DNA of 64,000 nt from Malikia granosa (GTDB lineage Bacteria > Pseudomonadota > Gammaproteobacteria > Burkholderiales > Burkholderiaceae_C): the NCBI RefSeq assembly GCF_002980595.1, contig NZ_PVLQ01000008.1:124001-188000 (forward strand). Direction: 5' to 3'. The notes below the pieces were generated by a model that saw only the letters and a list, made by a program, of their open reading frames with translations, did not search any database and was not told the DNA's origin. A program made the translations under genes and the position numbers. Of the stretch, positions 1-8,478 are shown in pieces. The first letter of the stretch is position 1; each line of letters starts with the position of its first letter.

Positions 1-21
1 ATGGCAGCCCCGGCGCCCTGA
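1..21 (+). CDS. 3' end of an unidentified upstream gene (partial)
   Basis: An open frame enters from the left edge and ends at TGA 19-21, the last codons reading AAPAP-stop. Its stop overlaps the ATG of the ABC exporter gene by one base (TGATG), which is typical of translational coupling, so a co-transcribed gene probably lies just outside the window. Too little is visible to identify it. It could be another secretion component or a secreted substrate, or the frame could be chance. Confidence 0.3.
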   Translation: MAAPAP

Positions 22-1790
22 TGGCGGTGCAATACCTGGACGGATCGAACGAGATGACAAGCAAGGGGTTTTTGGCGCGCAGCGAGCTCACGGCCACGCT
101 CTGGTCCTTCCGGCGCGAGTTCATGGTGGCGGGGCTGTTCAGCCTGGTGATCAACTTGCTGCTGCTGTCGCCCACGCTCTACATGCTGCAGGTGTATGAC
201 CGGGTGCTGGTCAGCCGCAGCGAGCTGACCCTGCTGGCGGTCTCGCTGCTGACCCTGTTCCTGTTTGCCGTGATGGCGTTCGCCGAATGGTCGCGCTCGC
301 GCCTGCTGGTGCGCGCTGGCGTCCGGCTGGACGCCGTGCTCGGGACCCGGGTCTTCAACGCCAGCTTCGAGGCCAACCTGAGCCAGTCGGGCGCGCCGGT
401 GCAGCGCGCCTTTGCCGACCTGACCGAGATCCGCCAGTTCCTGACCGGCAACGGCATCTTCGCCTTCTTCGATGCGCCCTGGACCCCGATCTACATCGCG
501 GTGCTGTTCTTCCTCCATCCCTTCCTGGGCTGGGTCGCGATTGCCTTTGCCCTGCTCCAGGCCACGCTGGCCTGGCTGGGCCATCGCCACACCGTTGCGC
601 CGGCCGAGGCGGCGGCCAAGGCCCAGAGCGAGGTCAACCAGTTCCTGCAGCACAAGCTGCGCAATGCCGAGGTGGTCGAGTCCATGGGCATGCTGGCCGG
701 ACTGCGCCAGCGCTGGCAGCAGCGTCACGCCGATTCCATGGCCTTGCATGGCACCGCGCAGGAACTGACGCATCGCATCACGGCCATCAGCAAATGGCTG
801 CGCTACTGCCAGCAGTCCCTGGCCCTCGGGGCTGGCGCGCTGCTGGTGATCGACGGCCAGTTGAGCGCCGGCGCCATGATCGCGGCCAATGTGCTGATGA
901 CCCGTGCCCTGGCGCCGATCGATCTGATGGTGAGCAGCTGGCGCAGTTTCCTCGGCGCGCGCGGCGCCTTCGAGCGACTGGAAAAGCTGCTGCAGCTCCA
1001 CCCGGAGCGCGATCCGGCGCTGAGCCGCGTTCCGCCCCGGGGCTCGATCTGCCTGCGTCAGGTGCAGGCCAGTGCCCCGGGCCGTTCCCGTCCCATCCTG
1101 CAGGATGTGAGCCTGCAGGCTGAGCCCGGCAGCGTGACGGTGGTGCTGGGCCCCTCGGGCTCGGGCAAGTCCACGCTGGCCAGGGTGCTGGTCGGCATCT
1201 GGCCCGAGGTCCAGGGCGAGGTGCTGCTCGACGGCCATCCCCTCGCTGGCTGGAGCCGTGCCGAGCTCGGATCGCATCTGGGCTATCTGCCGCAGGACAT
1301 CGAGCTGTTCGACGGCACGGTGGCCGAGAACATCGCTCGCTTTGCCGAGATCGATTCCGGCCAGGTGATCGCTGCTGCGCAAAGTGCAGGCCTGCACGAG
1401 ATGATCCTGCGCCTGCCCAAGGGCTACGACACCCCGATCGGCGAGGCCGGCAGCCTGCTGTCGGGCGGCCAGCGCCAGCGCATCGCGCTGGCCCGCGCGA
1501 TCCATGGCGAGCCGGCGCTGATCGTGCTCGACGAGCCCAACGCCAACCTGGACGATGTCGGCGAAGCCGCGCTGAACCAGACGGTGCGCGAGCTCAAGGC
1601 CAAGGGCAAGACGGTGTTCCTGATCACCCACCGCCCCGGTGCCGTGCAGCTGGCCGACCAGCTGCTGGTGCTGCAGGAAGGGCGGATCGCCATGCAGGGG
1701 CCGCGTGCCGCCGTGCTGGCGCAGCTGCAGGCCCGGGCGCAGGCCCAGGCATCCCGGCCGGCGGCGGATGCCTTGCCTGCCTCGGCCTGA
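21..1790 (+). CDS. Type I secretion ABC transporter, permease-ATPase fusion (PrtD/HlyB type)
   Basis: Inner membrane exporter that energises one-step secretion of proteins through a type I channel. The 589-residue protein has an N-terminal transmembrane half (about residues 30-320) with several hydrophobic helices. It lacks the C39 peptidase-like domain of HlyB and so matches the shorter PrtD/AprD type. The ATPase half has Walker A GPSGSGKS, signature LLSGGQRQR and Walker B LIVLDEP followed by NANLD. The ATG at 21 overlaps the preceding stop; an alternative ATG lies at 54. The next two genes encode the adaptor and outer membrane channel, completing a tripartite system. No RTX-type substrate gene is visible in the window, so the cargo is unknown. 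Confidence 0.9.
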   Translation: MAVQYLDGSNEMTSKGFLARSELTATLWSFRREFMVAGLFSLVINLLLLSPTLYMLQVYDRVLVSRSELTLLAVSLLTLFLFAVMAFAEWSRSRLLVRAGVRLDAVLGTRVFNASFEANLSQSGAPVQRAFADLTEIRQFLTGNGIFAFFDAPWTPIYIAVLFFLHPFLGWVAIAFALLQATLAWLGHRHTVAPAEAAAKAQSEVNQFLQHKLRNAEVVESMGMLAGLRQRWQQRHADSMALHGTAQELTHRITAISKWLRYCQQSLALGAGALLVIDGQLSAGAMIAANVLMTRALAPIDLMVSSWRSFLGARGAFERLEKLLQLHPERDPALSRVPPRGSICLRQVQASAPGRSRPILQDVSLQAEPGSVTVVLGPSGSGKSTLARVLVGIWPEVQGEVLLDGHPLAGWSRAELGSHLGYLPQDIELFDGTVAENIARFAEIDSGQVIAAAQSAGLHEMILRLPKGYDTPIGEAGSLLSGGQRQRIALARAIHGEPALIVLDEPNANLDDVGEAALNQTVRELKAKGKTVFLITHRPGAVQLADQLLVLQEGRIAMQGPRAAVLAQLQARAQAQASRPAADALPASA

Positions 1791-1857
1791 GCCGGCCTCC
1801 GGCGACCGCTGTCCAGCCTCTTCCTGCCCCGAACCGATTCCGATCCAAGCTTCCATC

Positions 1858-3216
1858 ATGGCCCATCCTCAGCAACCCTCGACCTCTGTCTCCGCCACGC
1901 CCGGGACGGCCCCATCCAGCCAGCCGCCCGCCGATGCCGGTCGCGCGGCCCGCATCGGCCTGTGGGTGCTGGGCCTGGGTTTCGGCGGCTTCCTGCTCTG
2001 GGCCGGACTGGCTCCGCTCGACGAGGGCGTGCCGACCCATGGCATGGTCGCCATCGACACCAAGCGCAAGGCGGTCCAGCACCTGAGTGGCGGCATCGTC
2101 AAGCAGGTGCTGGTCCGGGAGGGCGATCTGGTCCAGCAGGGACAGCCCCTGATCGAGCTCGACCAGGCGGTGGCGCGCGCCAACTACGAGGCCGTGCGCC
2201 AACGCTACCTCGGCCTGCGCGCGATGCAGGGCCGCCTGCTGGCCGAGCAGGCCGGCACGGCGACGGTCAGCTTCCACCCCGATCTCCAGCAGGCCGCCGC
2301 CGACCCGCTGATCCGGAACCAGCTCGAGACCCAGCGCCAGCTCTTCGGCTCGCGCCGCGCCGCCCTGCGCGCCGATCTGCAGGCGATCGAGGAAAGCATC
2401 CAGGGCCAGCAGGCCCAGCTGCAGGCCTACCAGGGCATGATGGGCAACCGCAACAGCCAGCTCGCGCTGCTGCAGGAGGAGCTCAGGCATACGCGCGAGC
2501 TGGTGGCCGAGGGCTACGCGCCGCGCAACCGCCAGCTCGAGCTCGAGCGCTCGCTCGCCGATGTCCAGGTTGCCCTCGCCGACCTGAACGGCAACAGCCT
2601 GCGCGGTCAGCGCACCATCGCCGAACTGCGCCAGCGCGCGCTGGCACGCCAGCAGGAATACCGCAAGGAAGTCGAGACCGAGCTGACCGAGGTCACGCGC
2701 GAAGTCCAGTCCGATGCCGAGAAGTTCCTGGCCGTCAAGGCCGACCTCGAGCGCACCGAGATCCGCTCGCCCGCTTCCGGCCAGGTGGTCGGGCTGGTGG
2801 TGCAGACCGTCGGCGGCGTGATCGAGCCGGGCCAGAAGCTGATGGACGTGGTGCCGGCCGATGCCCCGCTGCTGCTCGAGGCACGCATCGAGCCGCATCT
2901 GATCGACAAGGTCAGAGCCGGGCTGCCGGCCGACCTGCGTTTCACTGCCTTTGCGCATTCGCCGCAGCTGGTGGTCGCGGGCGAGGTGGTGTCGGTATCG
3001 AGCGACCTGCTGAGCGAGCAGCAGGGCGGCACCGTGTTCTCCTATTACCTGGCCCGCATCAAGGTCACGCCCGACGGCATGAAGACCCTGGGCCAGCGCC
3101 GGCTGCAGCCCGGCATGCCGGTCGAGGTCATCATCAAGACCGGCGAGCGTTCGCTGCTGACCTACCTGCTCCATCCGCTGACCAAGCGCCTGGCGGCGTC
3201 GCTGAAGGAGGAGTGA
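1858..3216 (+). CDS. Type I secretion periplasmic adaptor (HlyD/PrtE family)
   Basis: Membrane fusion protein linking the ABC exporter to the outer membrane channel. The 452-residue protein has a short cytoplasmic N-terminus rich in Pro/Ser/Thr, one transmembrane segment (about residues 35-58, around GLGFGGFLLWAGLAPLDEG), a lipoyl-like half motif, a long Gln/Glu/Leu-rich coiled coil (about 130-310) and a C-terminal beta-barrel with the HlyD signature region. The frame is open upstream into the exporter gene, but ATG 1858 is the first start that gives a normal N-terminus. It lies 67 bases after the exporter stop and is followed after two bases by the tolC-like gene. Confidence 0.88.
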   Translation: MAHPQQPSTSVSATPGTAPSSQPPADAGRAARIGLWVLGLGFGGFLLWAGLAPLDEGVPTHGMVAIDTKRKAVQHLSGGIVKQVLVREGDLVQQGQPLIELDQAVARANYEAVRQRYLGLRAMQGRLLAEQAGTATVSFHPDLQQAAADPLIRNQLETQRQLFGSRRAALRADLQAIEESIQGQQAQLQAYQGMMGNRNSQLALLQEELRHTRELVAEGYAPRNRQLELERSLADVQVALADLNGNSLRGQRTIAELRQRALARQQEYRKEVETELTEVTREVQSDAEKFLAVKADLERTEIRSPASGQVVGLVVQTVGGVIEPGQKLMDVVPADAPLLLEARIEPHLIDKVRAGLPADLRFTAFAHSPQLVVAGEVVSVSSDLLSEQQGGTVFSYYLARIKVTPDGMKTLGQRRLQPGMPVEVIIKTGERSLLTYLLHPLTKRLAASLKEE

Positions 3217-3218
3217 AC

Positions 3219-4589
3219 ATGCCTGCAGCATGGCTGACGCCCTCCGCCCGTTCGCCTGGCCTGCGCGGCTGGCCTTGCTGGACCGTACTTGGGCTGGCCG
3301 CCTGGCTGGCCGGCCTGCCGGCCTGGGGGCTGGACCTGCAGCAGGCCTATGAAGCCGCGCGCGAGCATGATGCGACCGCGCGCGCGGCTTACGCTGCGGC
3401 GGAAGCCGCACGCGAGCGCCTGCCGCAGGCCAGGGCCCAGCTGTTGCCCAACATCGCCTTCAGCGCCGGGCGCAACCGCAACGACCTGTCGCGCGAGCAG
3501 TCCGGCTTGCCGCTGGCCGAGGCGCCTTACTACAGCTTCAACCAGACCCTGCAGCTGCGCCAGCCGATCTACCGCCGGCCGCTGCTGCTCGCGCTCGAGC
3601 AGGCAAGCCATCTGGTTGCCGATGCCGAGGCCACGCTGGAGCAGGAGCGGCAGAACCTGGGGGTACGGGTCGCTGGCGCCTATCTGGAGGCGTTGCTGGC
3701 GCAGGACCAGCTCGAGCTGGTCCTGCGCCAGCATGCCTTCACCCTGGCCTACCTGGATGCCGCGCGCAAGGCGCTGGTCGCAGGCTCGGGCACCCGAACC
3801 GACATCGACGAGGCGCAGGCCCGCCTGGATCTGAACCTGGCGCAGCAGCTCGAGGCGCGCCAGCAGGTCGACTACACCCGACGCCAGCTCGAGTCCATGA
3901 CCGGCCAGCCCGTCGGCGAGCTGGCGCCGGTCGATCCGCAGCGGCTGGCCCTGGCCGCGCCGCAGCCGGCGGCGCTGGAGGATTGGCTGGCGCTGGCCGA
4001 ATCCGTCAGTCCGGAACTGCTTGCGCTCAAGTCCCGACTGGAGGCGGCGCGGCTCGAGATCGGCAAGGCCCAGGGGGCCCATCATCCGACCCTGGATGCG
4101 GTGCTGCAGGTGACCCGCAGCGCCAGCGAGAACGTGACCACGCCCGAATCGAGCTATCTCAACCGCATGGTCGGTCTGCAGCTGAACCTGCCGCTCTATG
4201 CCGGTGGTTACGCCAGCTCGGTGGTGCGGCAGGCGGTGGCAGAGAGCAAGCGCGCCGAAGAGACGCTGGAGGCAGCCCGGCGCGACCTCGGCCTGCGGCT
4301 GCAGCGCGAATTCCGCGGCGTCACCGAGGGGGTGCTCAAGGTCAGGGCGCTGGAGCAGGCGGTGCGTTCGGCCGAGCAGCTCGTCAAGTCGAGCCGCCGC
4401 TCCTTCGAGGCCGGCAGCCGCAACATGCTCGATGTCCTGAACGCCGAACAGCAGCAGCAGACGGCGCTGCGCGACTTGGCGCAGGCGCGCTACCTCTATC
4501 TGCTGTCGCGGGTGCGGCTGCAGGCCCTGGCCGGCACCGATCCGTCGGCAGCCATCAGCCAGGTCAATGGCTGGCTCGCACCGCGCTGA
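3219..4589 (+). CDS. TolC-family outer membrane channel protein
   Basis: Outer membrane trimeric channel of the type I secretion system. The 456-residue protein starts with a hydrophobic export signal (WTVLGLAAWLAGLPAWG), cleaved before LDLQQAYEAA, the usual first helix of TolC proteins. Two repeated halves rich in Gln/Leu/Ala coiled-coil helices follow, with the family motifs NRNDLSREQSG and YINNLPLYAGG-like (LNLPLYAGGYASS). The start ATG 3219 has an AAGGAGGAG ribosome-binding site overlapping the end of the adaptor gene. Convergent with metK; about 54 bases separate the two stops. Confidence 0.9.
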   Translation: MPAAWLTPSARSPGLRGWPCWTVLGLAAWLAGLPAWGLDLQQAYEAAREHDATARAAYAAAEAARERLPQARAQLLPNIAFSAGRNRNDLSREQSGLPLAEAPYYSFNQTLQLRQPIYRRPLLLALEQASHLVADAEATLEQERQNLGVRVAGAYLEALLAQDQLELVLRQHAFTLAYLDAARKALVAGSGTRTDIDEAQARLDLNLAQQLEARQQVDYTRRQLESMTGQPVGELAPVDPQRLALAAPQPAALEDWLALAESVSPELLALKSRLEAARLEIGKAQGAHHPTLDAVLQVTRSASENVTTPESSYLNRMVGLQLNLPLYAGGYASSVVRQAVAESKRAEETLEAARRDLGLRLQREFRGVTEGVLKVRALEQAVRSAEQLVKSSRRSFEAGSRNMLDVLNAEQQQQTALRDLAQARYLYLLSRVRLQALAGTDPSAAISQVNGWLAPR

Positions 4590-4643
4590 CCTGGGCCGGC
4601 CGCGCCGCCGGCAGGTCGGGCCCGCCAGGGCGCTCGCCCGGGA

Positions 4644-5834
<1,191 letters not shown>

Positions 5835-5943
5835 TCAATTGGCTCCGTGGAAAGTTGGCGCGTTGCCAACTCCTGACGGAGCCTGGCGAACGCTTTAGCA
5901 GGATTTGTGAGTCGCCCTGCAAGTAGTTCATTAACTCGGCGAC
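5835..5943 (-). promoter_or_regulatory. Structured 5' leader of metK with sequestered ribosome-binding site
   Basis: Read on the minus strand, the leader holds two nested stem-loops. The distal one pairs 5938-5943 with 5911-5916 (GTCGCC/GGCGAC). The proximal one pairs 5876-5883 with 5841-5848 (GGCTCCGT/ACGGAGCC) and encloses a perfect 7-bp hairpin 5865-5871/5853-5859 (AGTTGGC/GCCAACT, 5-base loop). The GGAG of the outer proximal stem is the only good ribosome-binding site, about 8 bases before ATG 5834. A riboswitch or other translation-control leader is the inference. It does not fit the SAH riboswitch consensus as I recall it. A TAGAAT at 5949-5954 could be the -10 box, but no convincing -35 was seen. 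Confidence 0.5.
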
Positions 5944-5991
5944 CCCTCAATTCTACGACTTGCCGGGGCAAGCGTCGATAATTACCCCGTG

Positions 5992-6840
5992 ATGAAACAT
6001 GTCTTTCGCTTCCTGGCGACCTGGCCCTTGCCCCTGCTGCACGCCCTGGGTTGGCTGCTGGGCTGGCTGTCCTGGCTGGCATCCCCCGCCTACCGGCGCC
6101 GTCTGGCGCGCAATGCCGGACTGGCCGGCGTGGCGGCTGGAGCGCGCCTGGCCTCGGTCGGCGAGGCCGGCAAGCTCAGTGCCGAGCTGCCCCGGCTCTG
6201 GCTGGGCCGGCCGGTGCCCTGGCGCTGGGACGGCGTCGAGCATATCGAGGCCGCGCGCGCAGCCGGACAGGGCATGCTGTTCCTGACCCCGCACCTGGGC
6301 TGCTTCGAGGTCACGGCCCAGGCCTACGCGGCCCGCTTTGGCACCGGTCCCGCGGCCCGGCCGATGACGGTGCTGTACCGGCCACCGCGCCAGGACTGGC
6401 TGCGCGAGCTGGTCGAGGCCAGCCGGGCCCGCCCCGGACTGGCGACGGCGCCGACCACGCTGGCCGGCGTGCGCCAGCTGATCCAGGCACTGAAGAACGG
6501 CGAGGCGGTCGGCCTGCTGCCGGACCAGGTGCCGCCCGAAGGGCAGGGCGTCTGGGCGCCTTTCTTCGGCCAGCCGGCCTACACGATGACGCTGTCGGCG
6601 CGCTTTGCCCGCCAGGCCAACACCCGGGTGCTGCTGGCCTGGGGCGAGCGCTTGTCCTGGGGTCGCGGCTATGTCGTGCACATCCTCCCGCTCGAGCAGG
6701 TGCTTGAGGCGCCGCTGTCGGGCGACATGGCCGATCTGGCCGCCCAGATCAACCTCGCGATGGAGCGGGTCATCGCGCGCTGTCCGCAGCAATACCTCTG
6801 GGGCTACGCGCGCTACAAGTCGCCACGCTCAGCCGCCTGA
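5992..6840 (+). CDS. LpxL/HtrB-family lysophospholipid acyltransferase (lipid A late acyltransferase)
   Basis: Transfers an acyl chain, probably to a lipid A precursor at the inner membrane. The 282-residue protein has an N-terminal hydrophobic anchor (LPLLHALGWLLGWLSWLA), the catalytic HX4(D/E) motif as HLGCFE near residue 102, the LPDQVPPEG block and the family C-terminal YLWGYARYK. ATG 5992 is preceded in frame by GTG 5989, so the exact start is uncertain by one codon. It is divergent from metK, an arrangement common in Burkholderiales. Acyl specificity (lauroyl, myristoyl or other) cannot be read from the sequence. Confidence 0.85.
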   Translation: MKHVFRFLATWPLPLLHALGWLLGWLSWLASPAYRRRLARNAGLAGVAAGARLASVGEAGKLSAELPRLWLGRPVPWRWDGVEHIEAARAAGQGMLFLTPHLGCFEVTAQAYAARFGTGPAARPMTVLYRPPRQDWLRELVEASRARPGLATAPTTLAGVRQLIQALKNGEAVGLLPDQVPPEGQGVWAPFFGQPAYTMTLSARFARQANTRVLLAWGERLSWGRGYVVHILPLEQVLEAPLSGDMADLAAQINLAMERVIARCPQQYLWGYARYKSPRSAA

Positions 6841-6872
6841 GCCGGCGTCGAGGCCGGCACGAACGGTCAGTT

Positions 6873-7604
6873 TCAGGCTTCGGCTGCCGGTGCCGCAGGG
6901 GCATCCGGTGCAGCGGCGCCGGCATCGACCGCCGGATGGGTCCAGTCCCAGAGCAGGGTCGCTACATCGTCCAGTCCCTGCTTCTTGAGCGCCGAGAACA
7001 GCCTGACCTCGCCACCGCCGGCCTGCAGCTTGGTGATCTGCAGCACCTTGGCCGCCTCGCTGCGGGTCAGCTTGTCGGCCTTGGTCAGCAGCACCAGGAA
7101 CTTGAGCCCCTGCTCGACGCGCGGACGGATGATCTCGAGCAGCGCCTCGTCGAGCTCGGTCAGCCCCAGGCGCGGGTCGCACAACAGCACGACGGCGCGC
7201 AGATTGGGCCGGCTGACCAGGTAGTTGGCCATCACCTGCTGCCAGCGTCGCTTGGCCTCCTGCGGCACCGCGGCATAGCCATAGCCCGGCAGGTCGGCCA
7301 GCACCGCGTCGGTCGCGCCCTGCTTGCCGAGCGCGAACAGGTTGATGCTCTGCGTGCGGCCCGGCGTCTTGGAGGCGAAGGCCAGCCGCTTCTGCTGCGT
7401 CAGCGTGTTGATGCTGGTCGACTTGCCGGCGTTGGAGCGGCCGACGAAGGCGATCTCGGGCACATCGAGCGCCGGCAGGTGGTGCAATTGCGGCGCCTCG
7501 GTCAGGAAACGCGCCGTATGCAGCCAGCCATGGGCCGTTTTGGCATCGGACGCTGGCCGGGCGGCAGGCGGGATTTTGCGGTCGGAGGCGGGTTCTGGGC
7601 TCAT
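6873..7604 (-). CDS. engB: Ribosome biogenesis GTP-binding protein YihA/YsxC/EngB
   Basis: Essential GTPase in assembly of the large ribosomal subunit. GTPase motifs are in order: G1 GRSNAGKS, G2 TPGRTQ, G3 DLPGYGYA, G4 TKAD and G5-like SALKKQG. The protein is about 243 residues, with an Ala/Pro-rich low-complexity C-terminus. Two in-frame ATGs (7622 and 7604) are possible. I chose 7604 because the resulting MSPEP... N-terminus has the usual length before the conserved GWLHTARFL segment, but neither has a strong ribosome-binding site. It is divergent from the cytochrome c4 gene and convergent with the acyltransferase gene, with a GC-rich inverted repeat in the 32-base gap. Confidence 0.93.
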   Translation of the reverse strand: MSPEPASDRKIPPAARPASDAKTAHGWLHTARFLTEAPQLHHLPALDVPEIAFVGRSNAGKSTSINTLTQQKRLAFASKTPGRTQSINLFALGKQGATDAVLADLPGYGYAAVPQEAKRRWQQVMANYLVSRPNLRAVVLLCDPRLGLTELDEALLEIIRPRVEQGLKFLVLLTKADKLTRSEAAKVLQITKLQAGGGEVRLFSALKKQGLDDVATLLWDWTHPAVDAGAAAPDAPAAPAAEA

Positions 7605-7713
7605 GTGCGGTTCTGCGGTCATCGTCCATTGTAAAATCATCTCGTTCTGCGTCTTGCGTGCCCATGGTTGCGCAGTTCGCTCCTTCGCCAACCGACGCCA
7701 TCTGCCCCTCGAA

Positions 7714-8328
7714 ATGAAACTGATCGCATCCCTCATCGGCGCCGCTGCGCTCGCAGCCCTGTCGTTGTCCGCCCACGCGCAGGCCGTCAAGCCCGATCTG
7801 GGTAAGGGCGCTGCATCCTTTGGCCAGGTGTGCGCGGCCTGCCACGCAGCCGACGGCAACTCGGTCATCGGCGCCAACCCCAAGTTGGCCGGCCAGCACC
7901 CTGAGTACCTGGTCAAGCAGCTGACCGAATTCAAGTCCGGCAAGCGCGCCAACGCCGTGATGTCCGGCATGGCCGCCGCCCTGAGCGACGAGGACATGCG
8001 CAACATCGGCTTCTGGCTCGCCAGCCAGAAGCCCGCCACCGGCGTTGCCAAGGACAAGGCCCTGGTGTCCCTGGGCGAGCGCATCTACCGCGGCGGCATT
8101 GCCGACCGTCAGATCGCCGCCTGCGCGGGTTGCCACTCGCCCAACGGTGCCGGCATCCCGGCCCAGTACCCGCGCCTGTCGGGCCAGCACGCCGAGTACA
8201 CCTCCACCCAGCTCAAGGCCTTCCGCAGCGGCGAGCGCAAGAACAGCGCCCAGATGACCGGCGTGGCCGCCTACCTGACCGACAAGGAAATCGCGGCGGT
8301 TTCCGACTACATCGCCGGCCTGCGCTGA
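7714..8328 (+). CDS. Di-haem cytochrome c4
   Basis: Periplasmic electron carrier, likely donating to terminal oxidases. The 204-residue precursor has a signal peptide ending in AHAQA and two haem-attachment motifs, CAACH and CAGCH, each in a domain with a distal Met (SGMAAAL and AQMTGVA). That is the duplicated architecture of cytochrome c4. ATG 7714 was chosen because it opens directly into the signal peptide, although the frame is open much further upstream. The next genes, resB and ccsB, encode the haem-ligation machinery that this protein needs. Confidence 0.93.
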   Translation: MKLIASLIGAAALAALSLSAHAQAVKPDLGKGAASFGQVCAACHAADGNSVIGANPKLAGQHPEYLVKQLTEFKSGKRANAVMSGMAAALSDEDMRNIGFWLASQKPATGVAKDKALVSLGERIYRGGIADRQIAACAGCHSPNGAGIPAQYPRLSGQHAEYTSTQLKAFRSGERKNSAQMTGVAAYLTDKEIAAVSDYIAGLR

Positions 8329-8345
8329 ACCACGGCCTGGCAAGA

Positions 8346-8363
8346 CCCCCAGTCATCTGGGGG
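8346..8363. other. Hairpin after cytochrome c4 gene
   Basis: Perfect 7-bp inverted repeat CCCCCAG/CTGGGGG with a TCAT loop, 18 bases after the stop codon. No T-run follows on either strand, so it is more likely an mRNA-stabilising hairpin than an intrinsic terminator. Confidence 0.4.
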
Positions 8364-8438
8364 AAATAAGCTGGCCTTAATCTTCGGCAGCACAATCCGG
8401 GCGTTGGCAGTCCAGCTCTCCCTTCAGCCCCTACCCAG

Positions 8439-8467
8439 GCAGGCCCGGACTTCTGGCCTGCTTTTTT
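8439..8467 (+). terminator. Intrinsic terminator-like hairpin immediately before resB
   Basis: GCAGGCC (8439-8445) pairs with GGCCTGC (8455-8461) across a 9-base loop and is followed by six T residues (8462-8467). It has all the features of a Rho-independent terminator for cytochrome c4. It ends only 11 bases before the resB ATG, leaving no room for a separate promoter, so it may act as an attenuator or as a 5' hairpin of the resB message. Confidence 0.75.
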
Positions 8468-8478
8468 ATTTCTGAACC

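Noticed and set aside
5835-5990. SAH or SAM riboswitch of a known class before metK
   Set aside because: Only a short CCAGGCTC-like stretch resembles the SAH riboswitch; the conserved core and pairing order I recall are not present. Kept instead as an unassigned structured leader.
6841-6858. GCCGGC repeat pair between the acyltransferase gene and engB as a bidirectional terminator
   Set aside because: The hexamer is self-palindromic and common in GC-rich DNA, and there is no T-run.
8346-8363. Hairpin after cytochrome c4 as its terminator
   Set aside because: No T-run follows on either strand; the better terminator is at 8439-8467.
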